Shown: positions 24,346 to 35,069, numbered from the stretch's first letter. The stretch: DNA of 64,000 nt from Glandiceps talaboti (GCF_964340395.1 NC_135557.1:8482960-8546959); one strand, 5' to 3'. The notes: generated from the letters alone by a model not told the origin. A program made the numbers and translations.

Positions 24346-24563
24346 CAGCCTAAACTTTGTCTATCTTGAGCACGATTTATCTGATTTATATGTGTTGTTA
24401 AATAAAAATAAACGTTTTTTCATGTAATGTTAATTTTGGAATATAGGGTGGCGGTTTACATAAATTTTAAGAAGATCTCAAGGAGTATATTCCCCTGCAT
24501 AGTATGTTGCATTCGTAAGTCGTTTAATTGTGGGTAAACTGTTTTGTTTTATTCTTTGAACAG

Positions 24564-24697
24564 TTTTTGAGTTGAGACAGCCATCTGAGCTGTTTACAGG
24601 CATAGACCATTTACGTCATCTCGATGGAACAAGTGAAAAATACAAAACTCACTGTTCGAACCATCCTGATCCAAAAGACAGGATTGTTTTTGTTGAG
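24564..24697 (+). pseudogene. NB-ARC-TPR exon 1 of those visible: linker before the P-loop
   Basis: Acceptor GAACAG at 24558-24563 and donor GAG|GTGAGT. It encodes FELRQPSELFTGIDHLRHL and ends PKDRIVFVE, the segment that normally precedes the P-loop strand in NB-ARC proteins. It ends on a complete codon, matching the phase-0 start of the next exon. Confidence 0.7.
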
Positions 24698-24899
24698 GTG
24701 AGTTAATCTTTCAGTACAAATAAATCACTTATCTACGAATGAGGTTGTAAACGAACCAGTTCGTTTACCAACTATTATGAACTTTGCATTACTGAAGTAG
24801 CAATGCCTCTGTTGTATAGAAACATGAACACCTGACATGTGTACCTATAAAGCTGTATTGATTAGATACATGGGGTTAAAGATTACGTATCTCTGATCA

Positions 24900-26925
24900 A
24901 CATGATATCACTCTACAATGACTAACACTATGGATGAATAAGAGAGTGTTGAAACAAATCAAACGAAAATACCATGCATGGAAAAAATATACACTTACCA
25001 AGGACTATGAGGACTTTCAGGCATATAAACTATCTCAAATCAAAGCAAACAAAGAAGTTCGAAAAACAAAGCGACAATTTGAAAAGAAGTTGAGTCAGAA
25101 CATAAAAACAGATACAAAGAGCTTTTATTCTTATATAAGAAGAAAACAGAAAACAAAGGACTCCATAGGACCATTGAAAGATAATACAGGCAAAACAATT
25201 GACTCAGATAAGGAAACGGCAGAAACCCTGAATACATTCTTCAGTTCAGTATTTACTGACGAGGACTTGCATCATATTCCATCACCAGAGTTACTTCTTC
25301 AGGATGAAAACGATTGGCTGACTAATCTACACATTAATACAGAAGATGTTCATGCAGAACTGATTAAATTGAATCCAAACAAAACACCCGGTCCAGACAA
25401 TATACACCCTAGAGTACTTAAAGAACTTGCCGATGAACTTGCAGCACCTGTCGCTACCATATATAACATGACAATGAAACATGGAGATATTCCTGAAGCA
25501 TGGAAGCAAGCAAACGTAACACCCATATACAAAAAGGGACCCAAACACTATGCTGGTAATTATAGGCCAGTAAGTCTGACTTCCATTTTATGCAAGATAC
25601 TGGAAACACTCATCAGAAACGCCATAGTAAACCATTTAGAGAAGTACTCCCTTATCAATAACAGTCAGTATGGATTCACCAAAGGAAAGTCGTGTGTTTC
25701 AAACTTATTAGTGTTTTTCGAAATTGTAACAAAATCACTCGATGAAGGAAGTCCTGTAGACATTGCATATCTTGACTTCAGTAAAGCTTTCGACAAGGTG
25801 CCACATGCAAGACTACTAGCCAAGCTACAGGCTCATGGTATAGCAGGGAATGTCAGGTCATGGATTAAAACTTGGTTAGCCTGCAGATCACAGCGCACAG
25901 TACTAAATGGTGTAGCTTCAGAGTGGTCATCTGTAACTAGTGGAGTTCCGCAGGGATCTGTGCTCGGACCAACTCTGTTTCTGATTCATATCAATGACAT
26001 CGATAGCGCTGTTAAGTCTTTCATACTGAAGTTTGCTGATGACACCAAGTTATGCACAGCTGTAAATTCACCAACAGATTATGTTAATTTCCAAGAAGAC
26101 CTGAATAACTTAAGTCAATGGGCTGACACCTGGCAAATGTCATTCAATGTTGACAAATGTAAAATTATGCACACTGGATCATCAAATCCTTCATATACAT
26201 ACACTATGAATGGACAACCACTACAAACAGTCACAGAAGAAAAGGACCTAGGTGTTTTAATTCATAACTCGTTGAAATCAAGTCAGCACTGTGCAGCAGC
26301 AGCTAAAAAGGCAAATAGAGCTCTGGGAATTATCAAACGAAATATCACGTATAAATCAAAGTTTGTCATCATGAAACTATTCAACTCTCTAGTTCGGCCA
26401 CACATTGAATATGCAGTGCAATTCTGGAACCCATATCTGAAAAAGGACATCGAACTCTTAGAAAAGGTGCAAAGGAGGGCTACCAAGCTGATACCTGAAC
26501 TTCGACATCTCACTTACGTTGAAAGGCTAGAAGCACTCAGTTTAACAACATTAGAACAAAGACGGTTGCGAGGAGATTTGATACAAGTCTTTCGTTTTCT
26601 GAAAGGATTTGACAAAATTGATCAAAGCGTTTTATTCACCTACCATCCAACAAACAGGACAAGAGGACACTCACTCAAGATTTTTAAACCAACTGTCAGA
26701 TTGAATATCCGGAAATACTTCTTTTCTCAACGTGTTGTACTCCACTGGAACAATTTACCAGAACATGTTATTGGAGCAGAAACTGTTAAAGACTTTAAAA
26801 TTGTCTTGGACCAGTACTGGAACACTACAGGGATTATATAGGCCTTTAAGGCTTTTCTCCCTTACTTGCCATGGATGGATGTTACCATGGCAATCATATT
26901 AAATCATATTAAATCACTATAACAC
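24900..26925 (+). mobile_element. CR1-group LINE, 5' truncated, intact RT, inside an intron
   Basis: Inserted between the linker and Walker A exons of the NB-ARC-TPR gene in the same orientation. It carries one long ORF (24934-26841), a short 3'UTR and a 3' end with repeated TCATATTAAA units near 26893-26915. The endonuclease domain is missing, so it is a 5'-truncated copy. A target-site duplication was not clearly resolved; ATCAC near 24906 and 26913 are candidates. Confidence 0.8.
24934..26841 (+). CDS. Non-LTR retrotransposon reverse transcriptase (ORF2 C-terminal part)
   Basis: The 635-residue ORF has no internal stop. Landmarks in order: TPGPDNIHPRVLKEL (151-165), KQANVTPIYKKG and NYRPVSLTS (about 191-217), DFSKAFDKVPH with catalytic Asp (281), GVPQGSVLGPTLFLIHINDI (337-356), the FADDTK active site (367-372), then a thumb-type region with DKCKIMHTG and KDLGVLI, and a C-terminal tail with LHWNNLPEHVI (603-613). 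These fit CR1/L2/Rex1-group LINEs. Residues 1-75 are the basic linker normally found between endonuclease and RT, so the start ATG is internal to the original ORF. The ORF is intact, so the insertion is fairly recent. Not a host gene. Confidence 0.9.
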   Translation: MNKRVLKQIKRKYHAWKKYTLTKDYEDFQAYKLSQIKANKEVRKTKRQFEKKLSQNIKTDTKSFYSYIRRKQKTKDSIGPLKDNTGKTIDSDKETAETLNTFFSSVFTDEDLHHIPSPELLLQDENDWLTNLHINTEDVHAELIKLNPNKTPGPDNIHPRVLKELADELAAPVATIYNMTMKHGDIPEAWKQANVTPIYKKGPKHYAGNYRPVSLTSILCKILETLIRNAIVNHLEKYSLINNSQYGFTKGKSCVSNLLVFFEIVTKSLDEGSPVDIAYLDFSKAFDKVPHARLLAKLQAHGIAGNVRSWIKTWLACRSQRTVLNGVASEWSSVTSGVPQGSVLGPTLFLIHINDIDSAVKSFILKFADDTKLCTAVNSPTDYVNFQEDLNNLSQWADTWQMSFNVDKCKIMHTGSSNPSYTYTMNGQPLQTVTEEKDLGVLIHNSLKSSQHCAAAAKKANRALGIIKRNITYKSKFVIMKLFNSLVRPHIEYAVQFWNPYLKKDIELLEKVQRRATKLIPELRHLTYVERLEALSLTTLEQRRLRGDLIQVFRFLKGFDKIDQSVLFTYHPTNRTRGHSLKIFKPTVRLNIRKYFFSQRVVLHWNNLPEHVIGAETVKDFKIVLDQYWNTTGII

Positions 26926-27295
26926 GCAGTTCGTGACGGTTTCAATGACATTAGACACCCACTCTGAAATATACATTCAAAAATCGCCAATACACTGTGG
27001 GTGTGAGAGATTCTGTGCATGGTCACTCCCAGTACCCAAGGAGGCTAAATACAGAAATCGCAGATGCTCGGGTGACTGCCCTGCTCATGCTTGGTACAGG
27101 TTTCTGCTTCAATTTGTTCCTACTTGTTTACAATAAAGTCTGCTAATTAGTATGTACACGTAAGTAATATAATAAGTACAATCATTATGTCATAATGTCA
27201 GAAATAAAATACAATTGTATTCTCCTCCAAAATGCAATTCCTGACATTGCGAAAGTGATTTTAAATAATGACAAGATGTAATTCTACATTCTCAG
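26926..27295. other. Intron remainder of the NB-ARC-TPR gene
   Basis: Non-coding sequence between the LINE and the Walker A exon. The open frame at 26933-27136 has no recognisable domain. Confidence 0.4.
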
Positions 27296-27442
27296 GTGTT
27301 ACATGGACTTGGTGGTTGTGGAAAAACAGAAATCGTATCTCAATATGTATGGAATAACTGGAATAAATACAGTGGTGGAGTTTATATATTGAATGGAAAA
27401 TATAACAGTGACCTGAATCTGGGACTTAAAAAGCTACTTCAG
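27296..27442 (+). pseudogene. NB-ARC-TPR exon 2: Walker A
   Basis: 147 bp, 49 codons, phase 0 at both ends, with acceptor TTCTCAG and donor CAG|GTAGGT. It begins VLHGLGGCGKTEIVSQYV, with P-loop lysine and threonine at residues 10 and 11 of the exon (27323-27328). No damage is seen in this exon. Confidence 0.82.
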
Positions 27443-27724
27443 GTAGGTGACAACACAAAAACATAGAGATTAAACCTATCACATCTCTGTAACTATTGCA
27501 TATCACTGGTTTGTCAATGAAACTGTAAAGCCACACTTGACTTGTTTTAAAAGCAATGTAAACGTTATACAAGAGCTTCCTCCCAGACATGGATCAGATA
27601 TTTAAAGTAATAATTCCCAGCGTATTTCAGATAATATATGGTGACCATCAATGCATTTTTACAATAACTGTAATATTCTCGTATTGTTACAATCAGTAAT
27701 GAAGTCAGTCCTGCTTTTTTGCAG

Positions 27725-29159
27725 AAGAATGGGCAAATTACAAACAGTGATGATCGTACTCCAGGCAATATTAGAAGACTAGCACTTGATTGGCTGCACC
27801 GCAACAATGACTGGCTACTGGTGATCGATGAAGCTGACAACCCACAGGTTATCAAACACATATTTCCTAATATTCCTACCCTACATGATGGCCACATACT
27901 AATTGCCACGAGGAGTTCTAATGGTTGGGAAGGCTGGTACAATGTTACGAAAGTAGAAGTACGCACATTGTCCCCGCATGACTCGGCAGTCTACTTGTTC
28001 CATGAGATCACTGCATGTTCGGTGTAGCAGGCGGAAAGAGAGTTGCAAACGTTGAAGGAAAATGACCGCGCCGAGTATGATGCTTTACTGTGGCTAGGGG
28101 GTGAAAACGCTCTCCACGGTCTTCCTTTAGCGTTATATCAAGCCAGTGCATACATTCAAGAAATCAAAACGACATTCAAAGAATACAAGAAACTATACAG
28201 TACTTCAAGCACTGATGTCCTAAAGCACACAGCAACAGACCCTTTGGAGGGCTGGCTCCAATCGCATGAACTAGATGCAACATTTGCTGCCGTTCTCCGT
28301 ATCAGTCAAGGGGAACCTCCTCCGCCTAAAGAATTTGTCTGGTGACGTATTGAGGGAAAGGCCCATCTGTATGAATGAATATGACATCAAGGGTTTCCGA
28401 AAGGCCTGTGAGGAAACCGAAGATTCAACATTTTCTAGAATGGTTGATCCGAGCAAAGGGCATGTGTTGACTACTTGGAAGATGAATTGTGAGAAATTCT
28501 GTGATGAGAAAGTCACCAAAGAGTTCCTTCATCTGTGTTGCTGCTTGTCATCAACCATTTCTGTGGATTTCTTGGTAAGAGGAGCACAGTACTTGAATGA
28601 CAGTGACTTGAAGCACTTTATTATGGGTAAGCCCAACATCGACGACAGCGATGGTGAAACTCACAGACGTACTCGTATCCTCGAACTATTTCAGAGACTG
28701 AAGAAATTCTCATTTGCAACTAAACTGGTACGGCCAACAGAGGAGGCTGATGAAACCTACTTTGAGAAATTCTCCATCCATTACGTAGTACAAGTTGTAA
28801 CATTCAAACTTGCAGATAATGGTGACAGAATACGCAGTCTGAATAGTGCCATGAACATGTTGGAAAAACTGTTTCCAAAATACGATGAAATGAAAGCAGA
28901 TACCATCAATGTACTTTACCGTCAGTCCGTCATTGCATGGAATACGCACCTTGCCTTTCACACCTTGGCCCTAGCAAGACAGATTGGTTGCTTGGTGGGC
29001 AACATTCAGGACCTAAGGAATACAAGGGATTTGTTTACGGTAGTTGGTACATATCTTCGTCGACTAGGACACCCATATGATCAACAAAATCACTTTATAA
29101 GGTGATGTCGAGACTTAGTGAATTACGGAAACCACAGCTGCATGAAGACTTCGCAGAAG
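27725..29159 (+). pseudogene. NB-ARC-TPR exon 3: Walker B to winged-helix region, one stop and two frameshifts
   Basis: Large exon after TTTTTTGCAG, with donor GAAG|GTAAAT. Residues 31-38 are LLVIDEAD (Walker B) and ILIATRSS follows at residues 58-65. TAG at 28025-28027 interrupts an otherwise continuous frame that goes on with QAERELQTLKEND and GLPLAL (28118-28135). The frame shifts by one base between about 28320 and 28350, runs open for about 250 residues (CEKFCDEKVTKEFLHLCC, helical ARC2/winged-helix-like), then shifts back near 29080. Its length of 1435 bp is exactly what a phase-0 to phase-1 exon requires, so the two indels cancel. Confidence 0.8.
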
Positions 29160-29327
29160 GTAAATTATCGTTATTGTATTTATCGGATTTCTGAATTTAG
29201 GAATGTAGGAAAAGTACTCCTGTAATTGTGTTATAATGTATTCCAATACCGAGGCAAACGCTGTCAAACAAACACCTTTAACCTAAATATTGGATGTAAG
29301 ACTATATGAATGTATTCTTACTTTTAG

Positions 29328-29453
29328 AAATGAGAAAACTTGGAAAAATCAACTTTCAATTAAAGTTGTATGAAGAAGCTACCTACTGCTTCAAAAAGAG
29401 CAGAGACTTGTTTCAAGAATTATATGGAGAAGATCACTGTAAAGTAGCATTCG
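29328..29453 (+). pseudogene. NB-ARC-TPR exon 4: TPR repeat
   Basis: 126 bp, phase 1 to phase 1. It encodes LGKINFQLKLYEEATYCFKK and SRDLFQELYGEDHCKVA, a textbook TPR of the kinesin-light-chain/NPHP3 type (G at position 8, A at position 20). Acceptor CTTTTAG and donor G|GTATGT. This exon is intact. Confidence 0.78.
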
Positions 29454-29712
29454 GTATGTTCATTTTTACTTAATTAGATTAATGTCGGTACTTACTGTCC
29501 CCTAAAAACAGACACCTCCTTTACTATTTTGTTCGAGTCGTCTCCAGACACACTTGACTAGGAGAAACAATTCCATGGTTGCATTTAAGTGAATTGAATT
29601 AATATAATTTACATGCGCAGCCTATGTCATTCTAGAATGCAATTTAAGGCACCATTTACATTTGAAGCTGTTTGAACAATGTGTATATTATAAGACGTTT
29701 TCATATTTTCAG

Positions 29713-29859
29713 CCATGCAGTGCCTTGGAAGAGTTTTACAAAATGGCAAAGATCATATGGGGGACGAAACCAAACGACAACAAGTGGAGAAGTTATTGAA
29801 AAAGAAGGAAGTGTATTTCGAAAAGCATGATTTACAGGATCACTATAGTATTGCCCATT
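29713..29859 (+). pseudogene. NB-ARC-TPR exon 5: TPR repeat
   Basis: 147 bp, phase 1 to phase 1. It encodes AMQCLGRVLQNGKD through KKKEVYFEKHDLQDHYSIAH. Acceptor ATTTTCAG and donor T|GTAAGT. Intact. Confidence 0.75.
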
Positions 29860-30119
29860 GTAAGTGAACTGTAGTGATTTTCCACAAATAAATGTACTAT
29901 ATCAGTTTAATTGATCAATTAAAATTTACAAGTTGTACAATTGTTTCAAGAACATTTACTTTACAATGATGTTAAAGGTGTCTTTGCAAAATAATAGAAA
30001 AATAATGTGGATCTTGGCTGTGTTTATAATTTGGAACACCGACATCAATTTTTTTTGACATTTTGTGTCAAAAGTTTTTTTTTTTTTCAGCAAAACCTCG
30101 GGGTTTTTTTTGTTTCCAG

Positions 30120-30376
30120 CTCTCCTTCAGCTTGGTTGCTTCTACCAGGAAACAAACGACTTTGAGGCAGCTGAAGATTACTTGATTCGGTCATATGACA
30201 CTACTGGAACAGGAAGTATGCTACAACAGAAGCTGTTGAAATTGCATTACCAATGACGAACTATCTCCTTAGTAACCGGGGAAACGGATGGGAAGAGAAA
30301 ACTGAGACGTTACTCTTGAACGCTTTACGAATCAAAGGGGAGAGAATGCCTGACACAAATGATTCCTATCAGCTTG
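30120..30376 (+). pseudogene. NB-ARC-TPR exon 6: TPR repeats, one-base indel
   Basis: It begins SLLQLGCFYQETNDFEAAED, a TPR, and ends LLNALRIKGERMPDTNDSYQ, another. The two halves are in different frames, with the switch near 30215-30230. The length of 257 bp is one base away from a multiple of three, as expected for a single indel in a phase 1-1 exon. Donor G|GTAAAT. Confidence 0.72.
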
Positions 30377-31026
30377 GTAAATATATATTCTGTACTATTT
30401 CTGATACAAATTCTCCAACAAAGTTATCCTTCCAAACACGTTATCCTTCCAAACACGTGGTGTGGCACATATTACATTTTGTATTTTGGGAAATGTGTAA
30501 AGGTATTTTCTACACACGCGGACCAACACCCCGACCCCTCCCCAGCCCATTGACGCCACTGTTTTAAGACACAGTCCAGAAACCCAATCATAAGCCAATT
30601 TTATAACGATATACACAAAGGATGTTGGTGGAACACCTCCCCATCTCTGTACAATGTTGACAGTGTTTTGAATATGATGAACACATTTTGCCAAATCCTT
30701 GAAAATCCATGATTCAGACCAAACATATTTAAATTCACGTCCCTGCACAGCCGGTAACACCGATTGTCTTCACCAACCTACATTTTGTATCTCGATGGTA
30801 GAAGTAATTGTCAAATTAAGACACGGAGCGATGCTGTATATATGATTATGAATATGAATGTGTTTCATTTAAAATTACAAACTAAATGATGGGGTATTCA
30901 CTGTCTCAACAGCAATATGAAAACTTTCAGAATGTTAAAATCCACTTATCCTCACTTTCTGTAGGTTTATACTATCTGGCAGTACTGTACAGAGAAATAG
31001 TACAAGTCGAGAAGTCGGAAGAATAC

Positions 31027-31793
31027 TGTTACGAACCGAAAATTTAGAGAAGCCAAATAGCGCACAATTAAATACTTTCCCCACAACTTCCAGTCGAAAC
31101 AACATACGGTCAAACACAGGACACTACACAGCATTACACTTAACAACTATCTTATTTAATTCGGTTATAATAAAACAAAATATACTATATAATAAGTCTT
31201 GAAAGTGTACATATATTACAGGGTTTACAAACTTATAAACTAAAAGGGTTCCAAATGTTCTATATATCAAAATGTTCGGTTATCAAACTTGACTGGCGAC
31301 TTGACTCGCGACTTTTAGTCTTACCGATGGTGCACACAAACTGTTACCGAGTACAGAGCCGAGGACGGCGAGTTCGTTGAGTGTTGAAGGAGGCTACGTG
31401 GGACAGCTTCTACTCACGGTTCCTCCGTTGTACCGAACGGTCCTCGAAGTATTTATCTCCAAACTTTGACGTCAATGTCCGCACCATTTATATCATACGT
31501 CAGGGTCCGCTTACTCTCAGCAATGTCCAACTTTACAGGAGAACGGCACTTCTCCGGACAGCTACAGTGAAGACGGGCCTCCCTTGACGAAACCACTGAG
31601 AAAACTTCAGGAACGAGCCGTGGACTGCCTCAACTCCCACCAATTGTAGAACAGCCGACGTGGCACTGTATTCCTCGCTATTTAAAGACTATGTTAATTA
31701 ACAGTAGGTGAATACACCTGGTCATTAAAATAATGCATAACAAATAAGACAGGTGTTTTAGGAACCAACCAATAAATACTCCCTATCATCACA
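31027..31793 (-). repeat. 3' LTR (left copy)
   Basis: 767 bp, TGTTACG at the left edge and ATCACA at the right. It is about 99% identical to the right copy, which indicates a recent insertion. Confidence 0.92.
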
Positions 31794-31804
31794 CCTCCAC
31801 CCCT
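31794..31804 (-). promoter_or_regulatory. Polypurine tract
   Basis: AGGGGTGGAGG on the minus strand, directly abutting the 3' LTR where plus-strand priming is expected. Confidence 0.65.
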
Positions 31805-32136
31805 AGAAAAAAAAAGAAATTTTACCAAAAGTAAAGTTTTCTTTTTTTCACAAATTACAAATACCAGGGGTCTTTGTGAAATCATACATTCCTCCTAGGG
31901 TTAACTGTAAAGATGTGTACAATACATACAATACATGTTTAAGTTATTCTTAACTACACCCTAGACAGAGCATCGGCAATTACATTTTTTAACAAACATG
32001 TACACAATAACAACTTTTCCAGTCAATTTGCAAATAGTACCCAAGAATGAAGCACATCAAAAATCAACCTGATGTAAATCTTGTGTAGTGAATATGTCGT
32101 GATTTCTTTATTTACCACTATATACCTCATCCACTG

Positions 32137-32433
32137 TCATTCATTTTTTGATTTTGTTATTCTGAGAATGTCTTCTTCTAACATCTGACACAATAGCATA
32201 GCATAGCATAGCATAGCATAGCATAGCGTAGTATAGCGTAGCGTGGCGTAGCATAGCATAGCGTAGCGTAGCGTAGCGTAGCATAGCATAGCATTTATAT
32301 CTCTGTCTCTTAACTCCATTTCTCTATCTCTTTGCTCTCTTTCGATATCTCTTTCTCTTGCTAGAAACCCCAACTTTTCCTTTTCCAACTCTATTTTCGC
32401 TAACGCCAATGTTTGACCGTACACACAATACAA
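32137..32433 (-). pseudogene. Gag-like coiled-coil remnant
   Basis: The minus-strand frame reads LAKIELEKEKLGFLARERDI and then an ERE/DRE-rich charged helix, as in the N-terminal part of some Gypsy gag proteins. It then runs into an expanded pentanucleotide tract and ends. No capsid or zinc-knuckle motif remains. Confidence 0.4.
32191..32294. repeat. Pentanucleotide microsatellite (GCATA)n
   Basis: About 20 units of GCATA/GCGTA inside the LTR element's interior. It interrupts the gag-like frame. Confidence 0.95.
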
Positions 32434-32474
32434 TTATACAATCCAGGATACGTGAGTGGCTATGTTTAGTTCGT

Positions 32475-32491
32475 TCCCGGACAAGCCCCCA
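32475..32491 (-). promoter_or_regulatory. Primer-binding site, tRNA-Pro type
   Basis: The reverse complement reads TGGGGGCTTGTCCGGGA, 17 bases complementary to the 3' end of tRNA-Pro except one position. It starts three bases from the LTR. Confidence 0.8.
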
Positions 32492-32494
32492 TTT

Positions 32495-33261
32495 TGTTAC
32501 GAACCGAAAATTTAGAGAAGCCAAATAGCGCACAATTAAATACTTTCCCCACAACTTCCAGTCGAAACAACATACGGTCAAACACAGGACACTACACAGC
32601 ATTACACTTAACAACTATCTTATTTAATTCGGTTATAATAAAACAAAATATACTATATAATAAGTCTTGAAAGTGTACATATATTACAGTGTTTACAAAC
32701 TTATAAACTAAAAGGGTTCCAAATGTTCTATATATCAAAATGTTCGGTTATCAAACTTGACTGGCGACTTGACTCGCGACTTTTAGTCTTACCGGTGGTG
32801 CACACAAACTGTTACCGAGTACAGAGCCGAGGACGGCGAGTTCGTTGAGTGTTGAAGGAGGCTACGTGGGACAGCTTCTACTCACGGTTCCTTCGTTGTA
32901 CCGAACGGTCCTCGAAGTATTTATCTCCAAACTTTGACGTCAATGTCCGCACCATTTATATCATACGTCAGGGTCCGCTTACTCTCAGCAATGTCCAACT
33001 TTACAGGAGAACGGCACTTCTCCAGACAGCTACAGTGAAGACGGGCCTCCCTTGACGAAACCACTGAGAAAACTTCAGGAACGAGCCGTGGACTGCCTCA
33101 ACTCCCACCAATTGTAGAACAGCCGACGTGGCACTGTATTCCTCGCTATTTAAAGACTATGTTAATTTACAGTAGGTGAATACACCTGGTCGTTAAAATA
33201 ATGCATAACAAATAAGACAGGTGGTTTAGGAACCAACCAATAAATACTCTCTATCATCACA
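32495..33261 (-). repeat. 5' LTR (right copy)
   Basis: 767 bp, the same termini as the left copy and adjacent to the primer-binding site. Confidence 0.92.
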
Positions 33262-33326
33262 ATACTTCAACAAAATAGAGATCTCGAATCACAAAGATCG
33301 CTTCAAAGCTACTGGAAATGAACTGG

Positions 33327-33873
33327 GTAAATTGAAAAGTATATACGAAATGTTGCCTTACCCATACTTAGGTTGCATATATATATTCATATTTAAAATA
33401 AATCGTAAACTAGTAGCACTAAATTCGGTTATATTCGGAGTGTGAACTTCCAGAGTTTTATTGTCATAACATTATGGATAGTTGATATAAACATTAAAGT
33501 TGAACCATCTGTAACTGGAACGTTAAAATACATGTGTTAGGTACAATACCTTACACGTAAAATCGTACTGCCTGTTTTGCATCACATGTTATGTGGGTAT
33601 ACGAATACTTCGCAGCTGTACACACGATACATTATATCAAATTGAGTTTGAGTCGGCATCCAAAATTCTAAGCCATCAACGTCGATCAATCAAGGTTTCA
33701 ACCTGTTTCCTGACTGCTGATGGCAAATATAGGCATATGATTATCATGTACAACGTTGACAATTTACTTAACCAATATTTTATAAAGTACATTCATAGAT
33801 CTGTAAGCTACTTTGTATTGTTTTTACCACAGTCTGTCCGCCTGAGAAGAAATTTAACCAAACATAATACAAG

Positions 33874-33910
<37 letters not shown>

Positions 33911-34120
33911 TAAAAATAAAACCAGTTTAAGAACGTGACTTCTGTATATATAGGTGTACCAGTCTTGACGGTTTATATTTGAAGGAAAATAAACGATTAA
34001 TACGAGATGTAAAATGTACGCTATTCGCCGGAGTGCACTTTCGACATCTATGTCAATCCTTTATCGAAGCAGGTGTTATATAGCTCATGTTGTATTACCT
34101 TAGTCTGTGAGATGTTATGT
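33327..34120. other. Non-coding DNA, 3' of the last visible NB-ARC-TPR exon
   Basis: No further TPR exon was recognised. A (GT)n tract lies at 33879-33906. Confidence 0.35.
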
Positions 34121-34124
34121 ACTG

Positions 34125-34523
34125 GACGTGAGGACTGAAACACCACCCACTACGGTTGACTTAAACAGTTAGACGATGAAAGCTGAAGTGGCGACCTAAT
34201 AGGTTAATGTATGATGTATTGCAGGTCATCGTTAACTTGCCTGTGTACTGTCTGGATCTGTGACTCTGATATGGATAGTGTAGATGGAAACTTGGAGATA
34301 TTATCGCACCAATGTACAGGCTATGTTATTACTACTGTTAGATCAGTGATGCCCTAATACCCAACGTGTGGCATACTGGAGGTGAGGACTGAAACACCAC
34401 TCACTATAAACAGTTAGACGATGAAAGGTTACCTGAAGTGTCGACCTATTAGGTTAAAGTATGATTTATCACAGGTCATTGTTTACTGGCATGTGTATTG
34501 ACTCTGATATGGCTAGTGTACAA
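34125..34523 (+). repeat. Diverged tandem duplication, about 250-bp offset
   Basis: 34125-34287 and 34379-34523 share GTGAGGACTGAAACACCAC, AACAGTTAGACGATGAAAG, AATAGGTTAA-type and CAGGTCAT blocks and GACTCTGATATGG, in the same order. Confidence 0.8.
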
Positions 34524-35027
34524 CTGAAAAGAGACGATATATATCTCGCTATTCTACAGACTAATGCATTATTTTTTTTAAAATTTATTTTGAAACCAAC
34601 ACTGCATAAACAAAGCGCGCGAAACATTCCTGAAGAAGACCAGATACCAACTAGGAAAACTAGGGTTTATCAAAGTATTTTGGTGCAGTACTGAAATGTA
34701 ATTTATCTGTAACATAGTTGTACCACATACACCTGTTTCCTGAGATATACATATTTCATTAAAAAAAACTTACGTGTCCCCAGCAAAGTGTTCACAGTAA
34801 TTGACAAAAACACTTATCGAAATCACCTGATTTTGACGCTTTCTTATTACAGAGAATGGTAACAGTAACGTTAGATTCATCACTGAAAATAAAGCATTTT
34901 TCTGACTCGAATTGATTATTGAACTGCTAACATTCTTTTCAAATTACAGATATTTGTGCAATCTTTCTAACCTCTATAAAACTAATTAGGAAATCCTTTT
35001 CGGATTCTCTCTCTCCGTCTGTCTGTT

Positions 35028-35069
<42 letters not shown>

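Larger units (their letters stand above)
31027..33261 (-). mobile_element. Non-autonomous LTR retrotransposon (Gypsy-like), 767-bp LTRs, TSD ATAC
   Basis: Two direct LTRs of 767 bp (31027-31793 and 32495-33261), TG...CA ended and differing at about eight positions, flank a 701-bp interior. ATAC is duplicated on both sides (31023-31026 and 33262-33265). On the minus strand, the 5' LTR (right copy) is followed after three bases by TGGGGGCTTGTCCGGGA, a tRNA-Pro primer-binding site with one change from the common form. The 3' LTR (left copy) is preceded by AGGGGTGGAGG, a polypurine tract. So the element lies on the minus strand. There is no protease, RT, RNase H or integrase: it is internally deleted and depended on another copy's enzymes. 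Confidence 0.92.
24564..33326 (+). pseudogene. NB-ARC-TPR (NLR-like STAND ATPase) gene, broken
   Basis: Seven exons with good splice sites encode a STAND ATPase followed by TPR repeats, the layout of intracellular innate-immune NB-ARC-TPR proteins in invertebrates. Exons: 24564-24697, 27296-27442, 27725-29159, 29328-29453, 29713-29859, 30120-30376 and 30965-33326 (interrupted). Walker A GLGGCGKT, Walker B LLVIDEAD, sensor ILIATRSS and the NB-ARC motif GLPLAL are all visible. Introns from exon 3 onward are phase 1, and TPR exons are close to one or two 42-residue units. Lesions: an in-frame TAG at 28025, a +1 shift near 28330 and a compensating -1 near 29080, a one-base indel in exon 6, and an LTR retrotransposon inside exon 7. 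Any N-terminal effector domain (TIR, death or other) lies upstream and was not found; the 3' end was not found either. Confidence 0.8.
30965..33326 (+). pseudogene. NB-ARC-TPR exon 7: TPR repeat split by an LTR retrotransposon
   Basis: Exon bases 30965-31026 encode GLYYLAVLYREIVQVEKSEE and then Tyr. Bases 33266-33326 continue FNKIEISNHKDRFKATGNEL. Removing the element and one copy of its ATAC target duplication leaves 123 bp, exactly 41 codons, with phase-1 junctions at both ends (acceptor TTCTGTAG, donor G|GTAAAT). The join reads in frame through E-E-Y-F-N, the normal TPR linker. Confidence 0.78.

Noticed and set aside
28025-28027. TAG in the NB-ARC exon as a recoded codon
   Set aside because: No recoding signal is known for this family, and other frame lesions are present nearby; decay or error is simpler.
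31381-31587. A 68-codon frame present in both LTRs
   Set aside because: It is duplicated because the LTRs are duplicated, lies on the strand opposite to the element, and has no domain.
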